A stretch of DNA of 64,000 nt from Lewinella sp. 4G2 (lineage in GTDB: Bacteria; Bacteroidota; Bacteroidia; Chitinophagales; Saprospiraceae): positions 2,046,001 through 2,110,000 of the forward strand of contig NZ_LVWJ02000014.1 in assembly GCF_001625015.1 (NCBI RefSeq), written 5' to 3'. The notes under the pieces were generated by a model that was not told the DNA's origin, searched no databases, and was given only the letters and a program-made list of their open reading frames with translations. Shown in pieces: positions 1-8,804 of the stretch. The number at the start of each line of letters is the position of its first letter. Position 1 is the stretch's first letter. The position numbers and the translations under genes were made by a program.

Positions 1-2262
1 GCCGCACTGTCCGGCAAAAGGGTATCAATGGAGCGTCGCAACGTCCACTCCGGCGTAGGGTAGCGGAGGCGGTAAACGGCGGCCGTATCGATTCCAGCAT
101 TCTCGAGAAGCCACCTTGAGGCGGTCCCGGTGAATTTACGCTTATAGGTCGCCAACGCATACTTTTGCCGGCGCCGCTGCCGCTTTCTTTTTTTGATATA
201 AGTAGGTAAAGTAACCGGAGAATCTTCAAAACGCGCGTTGTAGGTGCCCGCGCTGAGGCGCACGTTTTGGGCCGGTCGCCCCTTGTGGTCCGTCGCTTTC
301 ACCGCCACCCGCACGGTCTCGCCGGGGCGGACTTCCTCCGGTTGCTCCATCTCCAGGTTCAGTACGTTGGGGTGTTCGGTTTCCCAGTCGTAGCGCGGAG
401 AGGTAGTTGTGAAGGAGGCCGTTCGCCAGACGCCCCCGGCGAGGTACTGGTATTGGAGGGTGTAGGTTTTGCCGGGTGGAAAGCCGGAGAAACGTTGGTG
501 CTTCATATCTCCATCCCACATGTACAATTCGTTCTTTACCCCTTGCCCACTTATCAGTTGCCAATTACTCCGTGGCTGATTATGAGGGTTGGGGATATGT
601 ATTTTTATTGTATCTCTTGACCAGGCCGCTGGTGAACTTGTTGCGGGTCGCAGTTCGGATAAATCCTGGCTAACAATTTGATCTCCAAATTGAAATTCAT
701 ATTTATATAAGAAATGGTTAATGGTCTCCGAGTAAGGCAGCGTAACCACCTCCCGCACAGTATCCAAACGCGGCGATATCCTCAGTAATTCCCCACTCGT
801 AGCGGCGGGTTCCCCCCGGCCACGCAACTGAATTTTCAGCGAATCCGCCGCCACGTTGATGGTGGCGACTTGGGCGTAGCGCCGGTCAATCGTCATCTCC
901 AAACTTTGCTCCTGGTATTCGCCGGAAGGGCCGGTTAGTTGCACTTCCGCCAAAACAGACAATGCATAGCCTACGGGAAAGAGGCTGTCGGGCAGGACCA
1001 GCCGGTGTTCCCGCCGGTTATCCGTCGGTTGCGTAATGGTGATCAAACTATCCGGCAAGGAAATACTTCCCGCCGTATCCACCGCAGCCGTAAACTTATC
1101 CAAATAAAGGGTCAGGCTGAGCTCGGCGTCCGGCAGGGCGAGGCCATTGACGTCCTCGGCCACCACGTCCACGTACGCGGAGTTGGGGAAACGGGTTTCC
1201 TCGGAGGCCTCCGCCGTCAGTTCGTACTCCGCCAACTCGTAATCTTCCAGCTGAAAACTGATCTCGGCGTTGACGTCCCGCTTCATAAAACCCTCCCGAT
1301 CGAAAGAAATGGTGTAGCGTTTGTCCAACGTCCAGTTGGGGTCGATGGGCCCGGCGTAGGTATACCGCCCCTTCTCCGAACGGGGAATATTTTTGATTAA
1401 CACGGGCGCGTAAGACCCCTGTTTCCGAATTACCATTTCCAGCGAATCTGCCCCCAGCGGCCGGCCCTTCGGCGAGGCCACGTAGGCACTCACCCGCAGG
1501 GTATCCCCCGGCCGGTACTTCGGCTGGCTGGTGGTGACGTAGCCAATGGCATTGCGGGGATTTATAATCGGGTAGATGTACCGCTTAAGTGGGTAGTTAT
1601 GAATCCGCCACTGTCCCCAACGAAAACCGTGTTGCACGTATTTATACGTCCGTCGCCCGATCACGTAAGGGTAGGCGATCGTCCGCCCCGGCAGGCTGTA
1701 GCGGGCGCGGCGGAGCAACCACCCGACCTTGGTTTTGTCGATATCTTCCGTAATTCGGTATAGCAACGTATCGGTGTCCACCACTACGGTCAGTAAATCA
1801 ATGTGCCAGTCCCGCCGCACGTAAGCTTGCCGCTTCTTATCGTATCGCACGCGTTTATCATCGGCCAGCACCGTAGCGTCGGCGCGATTCTTTCCATTTT
1901 TGTCAAATATCCGCGCTTCAAATTTGCCCTTCACGCCGTCCACTTGCACGGTGTGCGCATACGTATCGAAATACTGGTAATCCACTTCCGTACCGTATAT
2001 CGCCGCACGCAGGTAGTGCCCGGGCCGTAGGGTATCCCGGAGAGCGCCCGGTGGCAGCGGCGCATCTAATTCGGGGAGCTCGTTGTCAGGCAATTCCCCA
2101 AGCACCAGCTGTCGGGCCAGTTTCGCGGAGATGGCGTAGATCCGCTCCGTCCGTTCCGGAAACAGAAAGGTCGTGTCCACCCCCGGCGCGCGTTGGGCGC
2201 TGGCGCGGGTGCCAAAAAATAGGAAAAGGAACAACAGGAATACGGGTAGACGTAGCTTCATA
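1..2262 (-). CDS. MG2/alpha-2-macroglobulin-like secreted protein, N-terminal part (partial)
   Basis: The frame is open from the ATG at 2262 to the left edge, giving the first 754 residues; the C-terminus is outside the window. Residues 1-23 form a signal peptide (hydrophobic LPVFLLFLFLFF core ending in RASAQ), so the protein is exported. Around residues 246-340 the sequence YRPGDTLRVSAYV followed by extended beta-rich sequence matches the MG2 macroglobulin domain ('YRPGxxV'); further beta-sandwich-like segments follow. Family knowledge: bacterial MG2 proteins are large periplasmic or surface proteins, some acting as protease traps and some, in Bacteroidota, linked to TonB/carboxypeptidase-like surface proteins. 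No thioester motif (CxEQ) is visible, but that would lie downstream of the edge. It is divergent from mutS across a 757-bp spacer. The MG2 call is fairly firm; the exact role is unknown. Confidence 0.75.
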
Positions 2263-2399
2263 AACTGGGTGGTGTCGCTTAGGGATGCTGGGGAAGGCTG
2301 GAATGCATACGGTAGGTACGGAAAAATTGGGGTGGTTGGTTGTCATTGGGGCGACTAGGGGTGACGAAAACCCGAGGTAAGGTCGTTCCGGTCTAACTC

Positions 2400-2550
2400 G
2401 TAGAGTGGGCCACCTGACGGTGTGCCACCGCTACGCAAGCCGGCCCTTCGGGGCGGGTTGAGATAAGTGGTTTAACCTCTTTATCTCCCATTCTCTACCT
2501 CTCCTGCGAAACAAGCGTCGCAGGCCTCCCCAACCTCTCCGACTCCTGCG
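2400..2550. repeat. 151-bp direct repeat, copy 1
   Basis: First copy of a 151-bp sequence repeated at 2661-2811 with only three substitutions by eye. It contains two inverted repeats: GGCCACC/GGTGTGCC near its start and CCTGCG/CGCAGG near its end. It lies in the 757-bp spacer between the divergent MG2 gene and mutS. No coding potential is seen. It is probably a copy of a genome-dispersed intergenic repeat, which one window cannot show. Confidence 0.85.
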
Positions 2551-2660
2551 AAATAATTGCGCCAGCAATCATTAAATCTGCCGAAAGACTGAAGCCAAGC
2601 AGTAGACCTCAGATACTCAAAATCCTCTTCTTCCTCCCCAGGAACCGCCGGAGGCACCGA

Positions 2661-2811
2661 GTAGAGTGGGCCACCTGACGGTGTGCCACCGCTACGCAAG
2701 TCGGCCCTTCGGGGCGGGTTGTGATAAGTGGTTTAACCTCTTTATCTCCCATTCTCTACCTCTCCTGCGAAACAAGCGCCGCAGGCCTCCCCAACCTCTC
2801 CGACTCCTGCG
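2661..2811. repeat. 151-bp direct repeat, copy 2
   Basis: Second copy, shifted by 261 bp from the first. The 110 bp between the copies (2551-2660) are unrelated to the repeat and show no gene. The CCTGCG/CGCAGG hairpin is retained. Confidence 0.85.
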
Positions 2812-2881
2812 TGCACGAAGTACTGCGAAGCAAAAAATATATCGCGAAAATTGGCAATCCGCACAAAAAAAATTAACCAGA

Positions 2882-2955
2882 CTCTCTATCTCTCACTCTC
2901 TACCTCTCCTGCGAAACAAGTGCCGCAGGCCTCCCCAACCTCTCCAACTCCTGCG
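2882..2955. repeat. Partial third copy of the spacer repeat
   Basis: Only the last ~74 bp of the 151-bp repeat are present (pyrimidine-rich CTCTACCTCTCCTGCGAAAC portion and the CCTGCG/CGCAGG hairpin). The copy ends about 65 bp before the mutS start codon, so the repeat reaches into the likely mutS promoter region. Confidence 0.75.
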
Positions 2956-3007
2956 AAATTGATGCCGTAGGCCTGGAACGCGCCCCCGAAATTCTCTCCC
3001 ATTTCCC

Positions 3008-3015
3008 TACCTTCG
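3008..3015 (+). promoter_or_regulatory. Possible -7 box (TACCTTCG) for mutS
   Basis: TACCTTCG resembles the Bacteroidota primary sigma -7 element TAnnTTTG. The same octamer precedes two other genes here (11091 and 24718). It is only 5 nt from the mutS ATG, so it would imply an almost leaderless message. No clear -33 TTG is seen at normal spacing. Confidence 0.3.
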
Positions 3016-3019
3016 CCAC

Positions 3020-5710
3020 ATGGCCAAAACCAAGAAAAAATCCAACAAAACCACCCCGCTGATGGTGCAGTACAACGCTGCCAAAGCCAAGCACCCCGAC
3101 GCGCTCATGCTCATGCGGGTAGGTGATTTTTACGAGACTTTCGGGGAGGACGCCATCCGCGCCGCCACCACCCTCGGCATCCACCAAACGAGTAGGAATA
3201 ACGGGGGTTCCGACGTCGAATTAGCCGGATTCCCCTACCACAGTTTGGAAACCTACCTGCCCCGCCTCATCAAGGCCGGCTACCGCGTCGCGATCTGCGA
3301 ACAACTCACCAAACCGGTGAAGGGAGAACTCGTCAAAAGGGGCGTGACGGAGATCATTACGCCAGGCATCGCCACCAACGATAAACTACTCGAAAACAAG
3401 GTCAATAACTTCCTGGCCTGCGTCGCCTACCGCGGCGGAAAACGGGAACTCTTCGGGCTGGCCCTCCTCGATATCTCCACCGGCGAATTCCTCGTCGCCG
3501 AAGGAGCGGCAGACTACGTCGATAAGCTCCTCCAGAGCTTCTCCCCCAAGGAGATCCTCATCAGCAAGGAACACAAAAAGGACTTCCCCGAGCGCTTCGG
3601 CGACCGCTTCTACCTCACCACCCGCGACGAGTGGATCTTTACCGAGGACTACACCCAGGAAAAGCTTCTCAAGCAATTCAACGCCCTTACGCTAAAGGGA
3701 TTTGGCATCGACGGCATGGTTCAGGCCCAGATCGCCGCCGGGGGCATCCTCCATTACCTGGATACCAACCAGAATAAAAACCTCCAGCACATCACCCGGA
3801 TCAGCCGCCTGGCCAACGACCGGTACGTGTGGCTAGACCGCTTCACCATCCGCAACCTTGAGCTACTGCACAGCCCCCACGACGGCGGCGTGCCCCTCGT
3901 CCAGGTAATGGACCACACCGTCACCCCCATGGGTGGGCGGCTGATACGCAAGTGGGTCGTCCTGCCGTTGTTGGACGGGAAGGCCATCCGCGACCGCCAT
4001 TCAGTAGTCAGCGCCTTCGTGGCCGACCCGGTATTGCTGCAGGACCTCGACGCGGCCCTCCAACGAATGGGCGACCTCGAACGCCTCATCTCCAAGGTGC
4101 CCCTCGGCCGGGTGAACCCGCGGGAGGTTCGGGCGCTGTCGCTCGCCCTCTGCTCCATCGAACCGATCAAGGAACTGATCGCCGGCTCTGGCAACGTCCT
4201 GCTGGAAGAGATCGCTGATAAGCTTGACGCCCTCCCCGCCGTCTGCGAAGCCATCGAGCAACAGGTCAAGGAGAGCCCCGCCGTCAACCTGAATAAGGGG
4301 GGCGTGATCGCCGATGGCTACGACGCCGAACTGGACGACTACCGCGACATCACCCGCAATGGCAAGGGCCGCCTCGCCGCCATCCAGCAACGGGAAGCGG
4401 AGCGGACGGGCATCACCAACCTAAAGATCGGCTTCAACAACGTTTTCGGCTACTACCTGGAGGTCACCAACAAACACAAGAACGACGCCCCGCCTGAGTG
4501 GACACGCAAGCAAACCCTCACCAACGCCGAGCGCTACATCACCGAAGAACTCAAGGAGTTGGAGGACAAGATCCTCAACGCCGAATCCAAGATCGTCGAG
4601 CGTGAGGAACAGCTCTTCGAAGAGCTCATCGTCTGGCTCCAGCAGTACATCGGCCCCGTCCAGCGCAACGCCGCCCAGCTCGCCCGGCTCGATTGCCTAC
4701 TGAGTTTCGCCAAACTCGCTAACCGCAACCGCTACTGCCGTCCGATGCTCGACGATACCCAGGATATCGAGATCGAACAGGGCCGCCACCCCGTCATCGA
4801 AAAGCAACTCGGGGTGGGGGAGCAGTTCGTACCTAACGACGTTAAACTCGATACGGAGGACCAGCAGATCATCATGATCACCGGGCCCAATATGTCCGGT
4901 AAATCCGCCCTCCTCCGCCAAACGGCGCTCATCAGTTTAATGGCGCAAATGGGCAGTTTCGTGCCGGCCAAATCCGCGCGCCTCGGATTGGTCGACCGGG
5001 TATTCACCCGCGTTGGGGCGAGCGACAATATCTCGTCGGGCGAATCCACCTTTATGGTCGAAATGAACGAGACGGCCAGTATCATGAATAATATTACTGA
5101 CCGTAGTTTAATTCTATTGGATGAAATTGGCCGGGGTACGTCCACTTTTGATGGTATATCCATCGCCTGGGCCATTGCCGAATATTTACACAGCAACGGC
5201 CGCGCCCGCCCCAAGACTTTATTTGCGACCCATTACCACGAATTAAATGAATTAGCCGACCGACTGCCGCGGATTAAAAATCATTCCATCGCCATCAAGG
5301 AACACGCGGGGAAAATCATTTTTTTACGTAAGCTCATCAAGGGTGGTAGCAACCACAGTTTCGGTATCCACGTCGCCCAGATGGCGGGTATGCCGAAGGA
5401 GATCGTCCACCGCGCCACCGATATCCTGGCCCAATTAGAAAGCCAACACATCGACGCCGATCATTTGGGTACGGATAATGCGGGCGCTGCCGCAGGTGCG
5501 GAAAAAAAGGAAACGCGCAACGGACCGGCTACACCAAAAGTACAGACCCAAAACTTCTCCCAACCCGCCCCCCAACTCAGTATCTTCGAAACGGTGGACC
5601 CGACGGCCGGCAAACTAAAAGCCATGCTCGAAGAAGTCAACCTCAATTCCATGACCCCCATCGAATGCATGATGAAGTTGAATGAATTGAAGGCGGTACT
5701 GGAAGGGTAG
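3020..5710 (+). CDS. mutS: DNA mismatch repair protein MutS
   Basis: A full-length 896-aa MutS that recognises base mispairs and small loops and recruits MutL. The N-terminal mismatch-binding domain has the Phe-x-Glu motif (F37-Y38-E39 in GDFYETFGED). The connector, lever and clamp regions follow. The ABC-type ATPase has Walker A GPNMSGKS (about residues 622-629), Walker B LILLDE (D701-E702) and the signature region with GESTF and DEIGRGTSTFDG. The GPNMSGKS variant is normal for Bacteroidota. The C-terminal tail carries a short helical segment after a linker rich in Ala and charged residues. The ATG at 3020 is the only start giving the standard MutS N-terminus. It stands alone and is followed within 6 bp by the REP-like hairpin array, which may act as its transcript end. 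Confidence 0.98.
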   Translation: MAKTKKKSNKTTPLMVQYNAAKAKHPDALMLMRVGDFYETFGEDAIRAATTLGIHQTSRNNGGSDVELAGFPYHSLETYLPRLIKAGYRVAICEQLTKPVKGELVKRGVTEIITPGIATNDKLLENKVNNFLACVAYRGGKRELFGLALLDISTGEFLVAEGAADYVDKLLQSFSPKEILISKEHKKDFPERFGDRFYLTTRDEWIFTEDYTQEKLLKQFNALTLKGFGIDGMVQAQIAAGGILHYLDTNQNKNLQHITRISRLANDRYVWLDRFTIRNLELLHSPHDGGVPLVQVMDHTVTPMGGRLIRKWVVLPLLDGKAIRDRHSVVSAFVADPVLLQDLDAALQRMGDLERLISKVPLGRVNPREVRALSLALCSIEPIKELIAGSGNVLLEEIADKLDALPAVCEAIEQQVKESPAVNLNKGGVIADGYDAELDDYRDITRNGKGRLAAIQQREAERTGITNLKIGFNNVFGYYLEVTNKHKNDAPPEWTRKQTLTNAERYITEELKELEDKILNAESKIVEREEQLFEELIVWLQQYIGPVQRNAAQLARLDCLLSFAKLANRNRYCRPMLDDTQDIEIEQGRHPVIEKQLGVGEQFVPNDVKLDTEDQQIIMITGPNMSGKSALLRQTALISLMAQMGSFVPAKSARLGLVDRVFTRVGASDNISSGESTFMVEMNETASIMNNITDRSLILLDEIGRGTSTFDGISIAWAIAEYLHSNGRARPKTLFATHYHELNELADRLPRIKNHSIAIKEHAGKIIFLRKLIKGGSNHSFGIHVAQMAGMPKEIVHRATDILAQLESQHIDADHLGTDNAGAAAGAEKKETRNGPATPKVQTQNFSQPAPQLSIFETVDPTAGKLKAMLEEVNLNSMTPIECMMKLNELKAVLEG

Positions 5711-5715
5711 CCCCC

Positions 5716-6496
5716 GTCGTCGGACGATTCACCAGGGAAATTGCACCGCAATTTTCTTGGCATCGTCCGACGACTTAACGATTGTAGTTACCTGTCCACC
5801 CGCTCCAGAATTCAAAACCTCCCCTGGTTGCACCTTGAGTTTTAGTTCTTAATCCCCCCAGTCGTCGGACGATGCTGGCAATTTTGCGCTGCAAAATCAC
5901 CAGTGAATCGTCCGACGACCTAGACTCCCCCGTCGTCGGACGATTCACCAGGAAAATTGCCACGCAATTTTCTTGGCATCGTCCGACGACTTAACGACAG
6001 TAGTTACCTATTCACTAGCACCAGAATTCAAAGCCTCTTCTGGTTGCACCTTGAGTTTGAATCCTTACCCCCCCAGTCGTCGGACGATTCACCAGGGAAA
6101 TTGCGCTGCAATTTTTTTGGCATCGTCCGACGACTTAGCGACAGTATTCACCTAGCCACCCGCTCCAGATTTCAAAACCTCTTCTGGTTGCACCTTGAGT
6201 TTGAGTTCTTAATCCCCCCAGCCGTCGGACGATGCTGACAATTTTGCGCTGCAAAATCACCAGTGAATCGTCCGACGACCCAGACTCCCCCCGTCGTCGG
6301 ACGATTCACCAGGGAAATTGCACCGCAATTTTCTTGGCATCGTCCGACGACTTAACGATTGTAGTTACCTGTCCACCCGCTCCAGAATTCAAAGCCTCTT
6401 CTGGTTGCACCTTGAGTTTAAGTTCTTAATCCCCCCAGTCGTCGGACGATGCTGACAATTTTGCGCTGCAAAATCGCCAGTGAATCGTCCGACGAC
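5716..6496. repeat. REP-like palindrome array, left block (7 hairpins)
   Basis: Seven 59-bp imperfect palindromes lie at 5716-5774, 5861-5919, 5932-5990, 6076-6134, 6221-6279, 6293-6351 and 6438-6496. Each has 13-bp outer arms GTCGTCGGACGAT / ATCGTCCGACGAC (one copy starts GCCGTCGG) and inner arms around AATTGC/GCAATT or ATTTTGC/GCAAAAT. Two orientations occur: 'forward' (5716, 5932, 6076, 6293) and 'reverse' (5861, 6221, 6438). Reverse-forward neighbours are 12-13 bp apart (spacer like CTAGACTCCCCC). The other gaps are a conserved ~86-bp spacer containing CTGGTTGCACCTTGAG, so the spacers are themselves repeated. The block starts 6 bp after mutS and ends 2 bp before the RAYT stop codon. Confidence 0.93.
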
Positions 6497-6498
6497 TT

Positions 6499-7137
6499 TC
6501 AAGCTTTAGAGTTAGATCTACGTATTCCAATTAATTTCTCAGTCGAGAAATAATTGCAAAGCGTACCTCCCCTCTGCCCAAAATAATCTAACGCAGAAGA
6601 GTAAGGCCAGCTAGTTGAATGGTCAACTATGTTTGCCTTCACAGGATTGTCGTGGATATAGTGAAAGCAGGTTTTTAGATAGGCTTTCAAGTTCTGTGGT
6701 GTCGCCGTGTCTGGTAATGAAAATGAGTTCTGTTCATACATCTTGTGTACTGGAACAACTTTTGTTTTAGGGCGAAATAGGCTACCTCTTCGGCCGTGCT
6801 GTGCATTAAACCCCCTTGTATAGCTACTAAGTAATACCTTGATTTTTTGACTGAATTGTTGCTGAAAATATACGCCTTCGGCCTCACCCGACGATGCCGG
6901 ACGCTGTACCGTACTGTCGGAACAGCCATAGTCATTCGGTACCAGTAGGATGTGAAAATGAGTAGGCATTAAACAGTAACAGAGTATATCACAAACAGGA
7001 AGCAATTCCTTCCTCATCTTCTTGATGAAGTAGAGATAGTTGTCGTCTGATTTAAATAACTTTTCAGAGTTGTTCGTCTGATTGTAGACGTGGTATACTG
7101 TATTTAATGTTAACATAATTGAAGGTATGAATTTCAT
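6499..7137 (-). CDS. REP-associated tyrosine transposase (RAYT, TnpA-REP family)
   Basis: A 212-aa HUH single-strand endonuclease of the Y1/IS200-like group that processes REP hairpins. The sequence shows the HUH motif in PTHFHILL (H60, H62), a Tyr in SSYTRGFN (Y106) as candidate nucleophile, and the RAYT-type tail YIHDNPVKA (160-168) with WPYSS (177-181). The start at 7137 (MKFIPSIML) was chosen because an in-frame upstream ATG at 7266 would translate 43 residues of the hairpin repeats; a GGAAC stretch sits just upstream of 7137. An insertion around residues 70-92 separates the HUH motif from the helix with Y106. It is embedded in 11 copies of a 59-bp palindrome, the genomic context expected of a RAYT and its REP substrates. 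Base composition is more A/T rich than the neighbouring genes, which suggests acquisition. Confidence 0.92.
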   Translation of the reverse strand: MKFIPSIMLTLNTVYHVYNQTNNSEKLFKSDDNYLYFIKKMRKELLPVCDILCYCLMPTHFHILLVPNDYGCSDSTVQRPASSGEAEGVYFQQQFSQKIKVLLSSYTRGFNAQHGRRGSLFRPKTKVVPVHKMYEQNSFSLPDTATPQNLKAYLKTCFHYIHDNPVKANIVDHSTSWPYSSALDYFGQRGGTLCNYFSTEKLIGIRRSNSKA

Positions 7138-7162
7138 GGGTAATAGTTCCTTCGAGCCCCCA

Positions 7163-7509
7163 GTCGTCGGACGATGCTGGCGATTTTGCGTTGCAAAATC
7201 ACCAGTGAATCGTCCGACGACCCAGACTCCCCCCGTCGTCGGACGATTCACCAGGAAAATTGCCACGCAATTTTCGTGGCATCGTCCGACGACTTAGCGA
7301 CAGTAGTTACCTATTCACTAGCTCTAGATTTCAAAACCTCTTCTAGTTACACCTTAAGTTTGAATTCTTACTCCCCCCAGTCGTCGGACGATGCTGGCAA
7401 TTTTGCGCTGCAAAATCACCAGTGAATCGTCCGACGACCTAGACTCCCCCGTCGTCGGACGATTCACCAGGAAAATTGCACCGCAATTTTCTTGGCATCG
7501 TCCGACGAC
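7163..7509. repeat. REP-like palindrome array, right block (4 hairpins)
   Basis: Four more 59-bp palindromes lie at 7163-7221 (reverse), 7235-7293 (forward), 7380-7438 (reverse) and 7451-7509 (forward). They form two reverse-forward pairs with 12-13 bp inside each pair and the same ~86-bp spacer between pairs. The outer arms are unchanged from the left block, so both sides of the RAYT gene carry one repeat family. The block sits 25 bp upstream of the RAYT start and about 80 bp before the next gene. Confidence 0.93.
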
Positions 7510-7590
7510 TTGACATAACTCAACATAACTTTCCTAACCTATTTTTAATCCCAATTTCACAGCACCCGCGCCAGCGCCAAAAAACAACCC

Positions 7591-8721
7591 ATGCTCAACC
7601 GCAGATCATTCAACAAAGCCCTCGCCACCAGCCTTTCCGCCGTAGCCCTGACCGGACTGGCCACCCAGGCCTGCGCCAACCCCGCCGGCAAAGAAGGAAA
7701 ACTGGGCATTGCCCTCGTTGGCCTCGGCAGCTACTCCAAAAATCAACTCGGCCCCGCGCTTAAAGATGCCCAGCATTGCTACCTGGCCGGTATCGTGACG
7801 GGTAGCCCCGATAAGGTGCCCACCTGGCAAAAGGAGTACGGCATTCCCGACGAAAACGTCTATAACTACGACAGTTTTGATGCCATCAAAGACAACGACG
7901 CTATCGACGTCGTCTACGTCGTCCTGCCAAATTCCATGCACGCCGACTTCTGTATTCGGGCCGCCCGCGCCGGCAAACACGTGATCTGCGAAAAACCAAT
8001 GGCTGTCAGCGTGGAGGAGTGCGACGCGATCATTGACGCATGCGCGGCCAACAACGTGAAACTGGGCATGGGCTACCGCCTCCAGTACGAACCTTACACC
8101 CAGGAAATCAAGCGTTTGCGCGAGGCCGGCGACTACGGGAAACCGCTCTACGTGCAGGCGGACGCAGCCTACCGTTCCACCTCCAACCCGGGGCAGTGGC
8201 GGCTTGATAAATCGCTCTCTGGCGGCGGCGCCTTGCTGAATATGGGCGTTTACGCTATCCAGGCGGCGATCTACGCCACGGGGCAGAACCCGACCTCGGT
8301 GAGCGCCCAGGAGTTCTCGACCCGGCCGGATTATTTCAAGGATACCGACGAAACGGTCACCGCCCAACTCACCTTTCCGGGCGACGTTATCGGAAACATT
8401 TTTACCAGCCACAACGTCAGCGCGAACCGCCTGCACGTGGCTACGGATACGAACGCCTGGTACGGTCTCCAACCCGCCACGGGTTACGGACCGCTGGCGG
8501 GCATGACCTCCGACGGAAAAGAAATCAGCTTCCCCCACGAGAGCCAGCAGAAACTGCAGATGGACGGCTTCGCCCGCCATATCCTCGAAGGCATCCCCAA
8601 CCTCGCCCCCGGCGAAATGGGCAAACGTGACATGATCATCTGCGAAGCCATCTACGCTTCCATCGCCGCCGGTGGAAAGCGCATGGACCTCGACCTCGGC
8701 CGGATGGGCATCGTTGCGTAG
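7591..8721 (+). CDS. Gfo/Idh/MocA family oxidoreductase, Tat-exported
   Basis: A 376-aa NAD(P)-dependent sugar or cyclitol dehydrogenase-like protein. Residues 1-30 look like a twin-arginine signal (NRRSF followed by an Ala/Leu-rich stretch and QACAN), so it probably acts in the periplasm with a pre-bound cofactor, as glucose-fructose oxidoreductase does. The Rossmann motif is ALVGLGSYS (41-49). The family EKP motif is E134-K135-P136 in CEKPMAV, and the C-terminal beta-sheet domain includes SGGGALLNMGVY. The substrate cannot be read from the sequence. It begins just after the REP block; the HtrA-like gene follows 83 bp downstream in the same direction. Confidence 0.9.
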   Translation: MLNRRSFNKALATSLSAVALTGLATQACANPAGKEGKLGIALVGLGSYSKNQLGPALKDAQHCYLAGIVTGSPDKVPTWQKEYGIPDENVYNYDSFDAIKDNDAIDVVYVVLPNSMHADFCIRAARAGKHVICEKPMAVSVEECDAIIDACAANNVKLGMGYRLQYEPYTQEIKRLREAGDYGKPLYVQADAAYRSTSNPGQWRLDKSLSGGGALLNMGVYAIQAAIYATGQNPTSVSAQEFSTRPDYFKDTDETVTAQLTFPGDVIGNIFTSHNVSANRLHVATDTNAWYGLQPATGYGPLAGMTSDGKEISFPHESQQKLQMDGFARHILEGIPNLAPGEMGKRDMIICEAIYASIAAGGKRMDLDLGRMGIVA

Positions 8722-8804
8722 CCTTATTCTTGGAGGGATTTGCGCGAATTCATGGAACCTGCGCGGTAACAAAAACAGGCCGCTTTTCGTTAACGGGGTA
8801 GCTA

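Noticed and set aside
4861..4905. MutS P-loop GPNMSGKS as an unusual, possibly inactive site
   Set aside because: Lys and Ser of the Walker A motif are intact and this variant is ordinary in Bacteroidota MutS.
5957..6429. Small frames inside the hairpin array
   Set aside because: They translate the palindromes and the repeated spacer in several frames and have no conserved start or family motif.
7138..7266. N-terminal extension of the RAYT to 7266
   Set aside because: The extra 43 residues are translated palindromes; the conserved RAYT fold begins after the ATG at 7137.
5716..7509. REP array as a CRISPR array
   Set aside because: The repeats are 59-bp palindromes in both orientations and the spacers are near-identical to each other; no cas gene is present.
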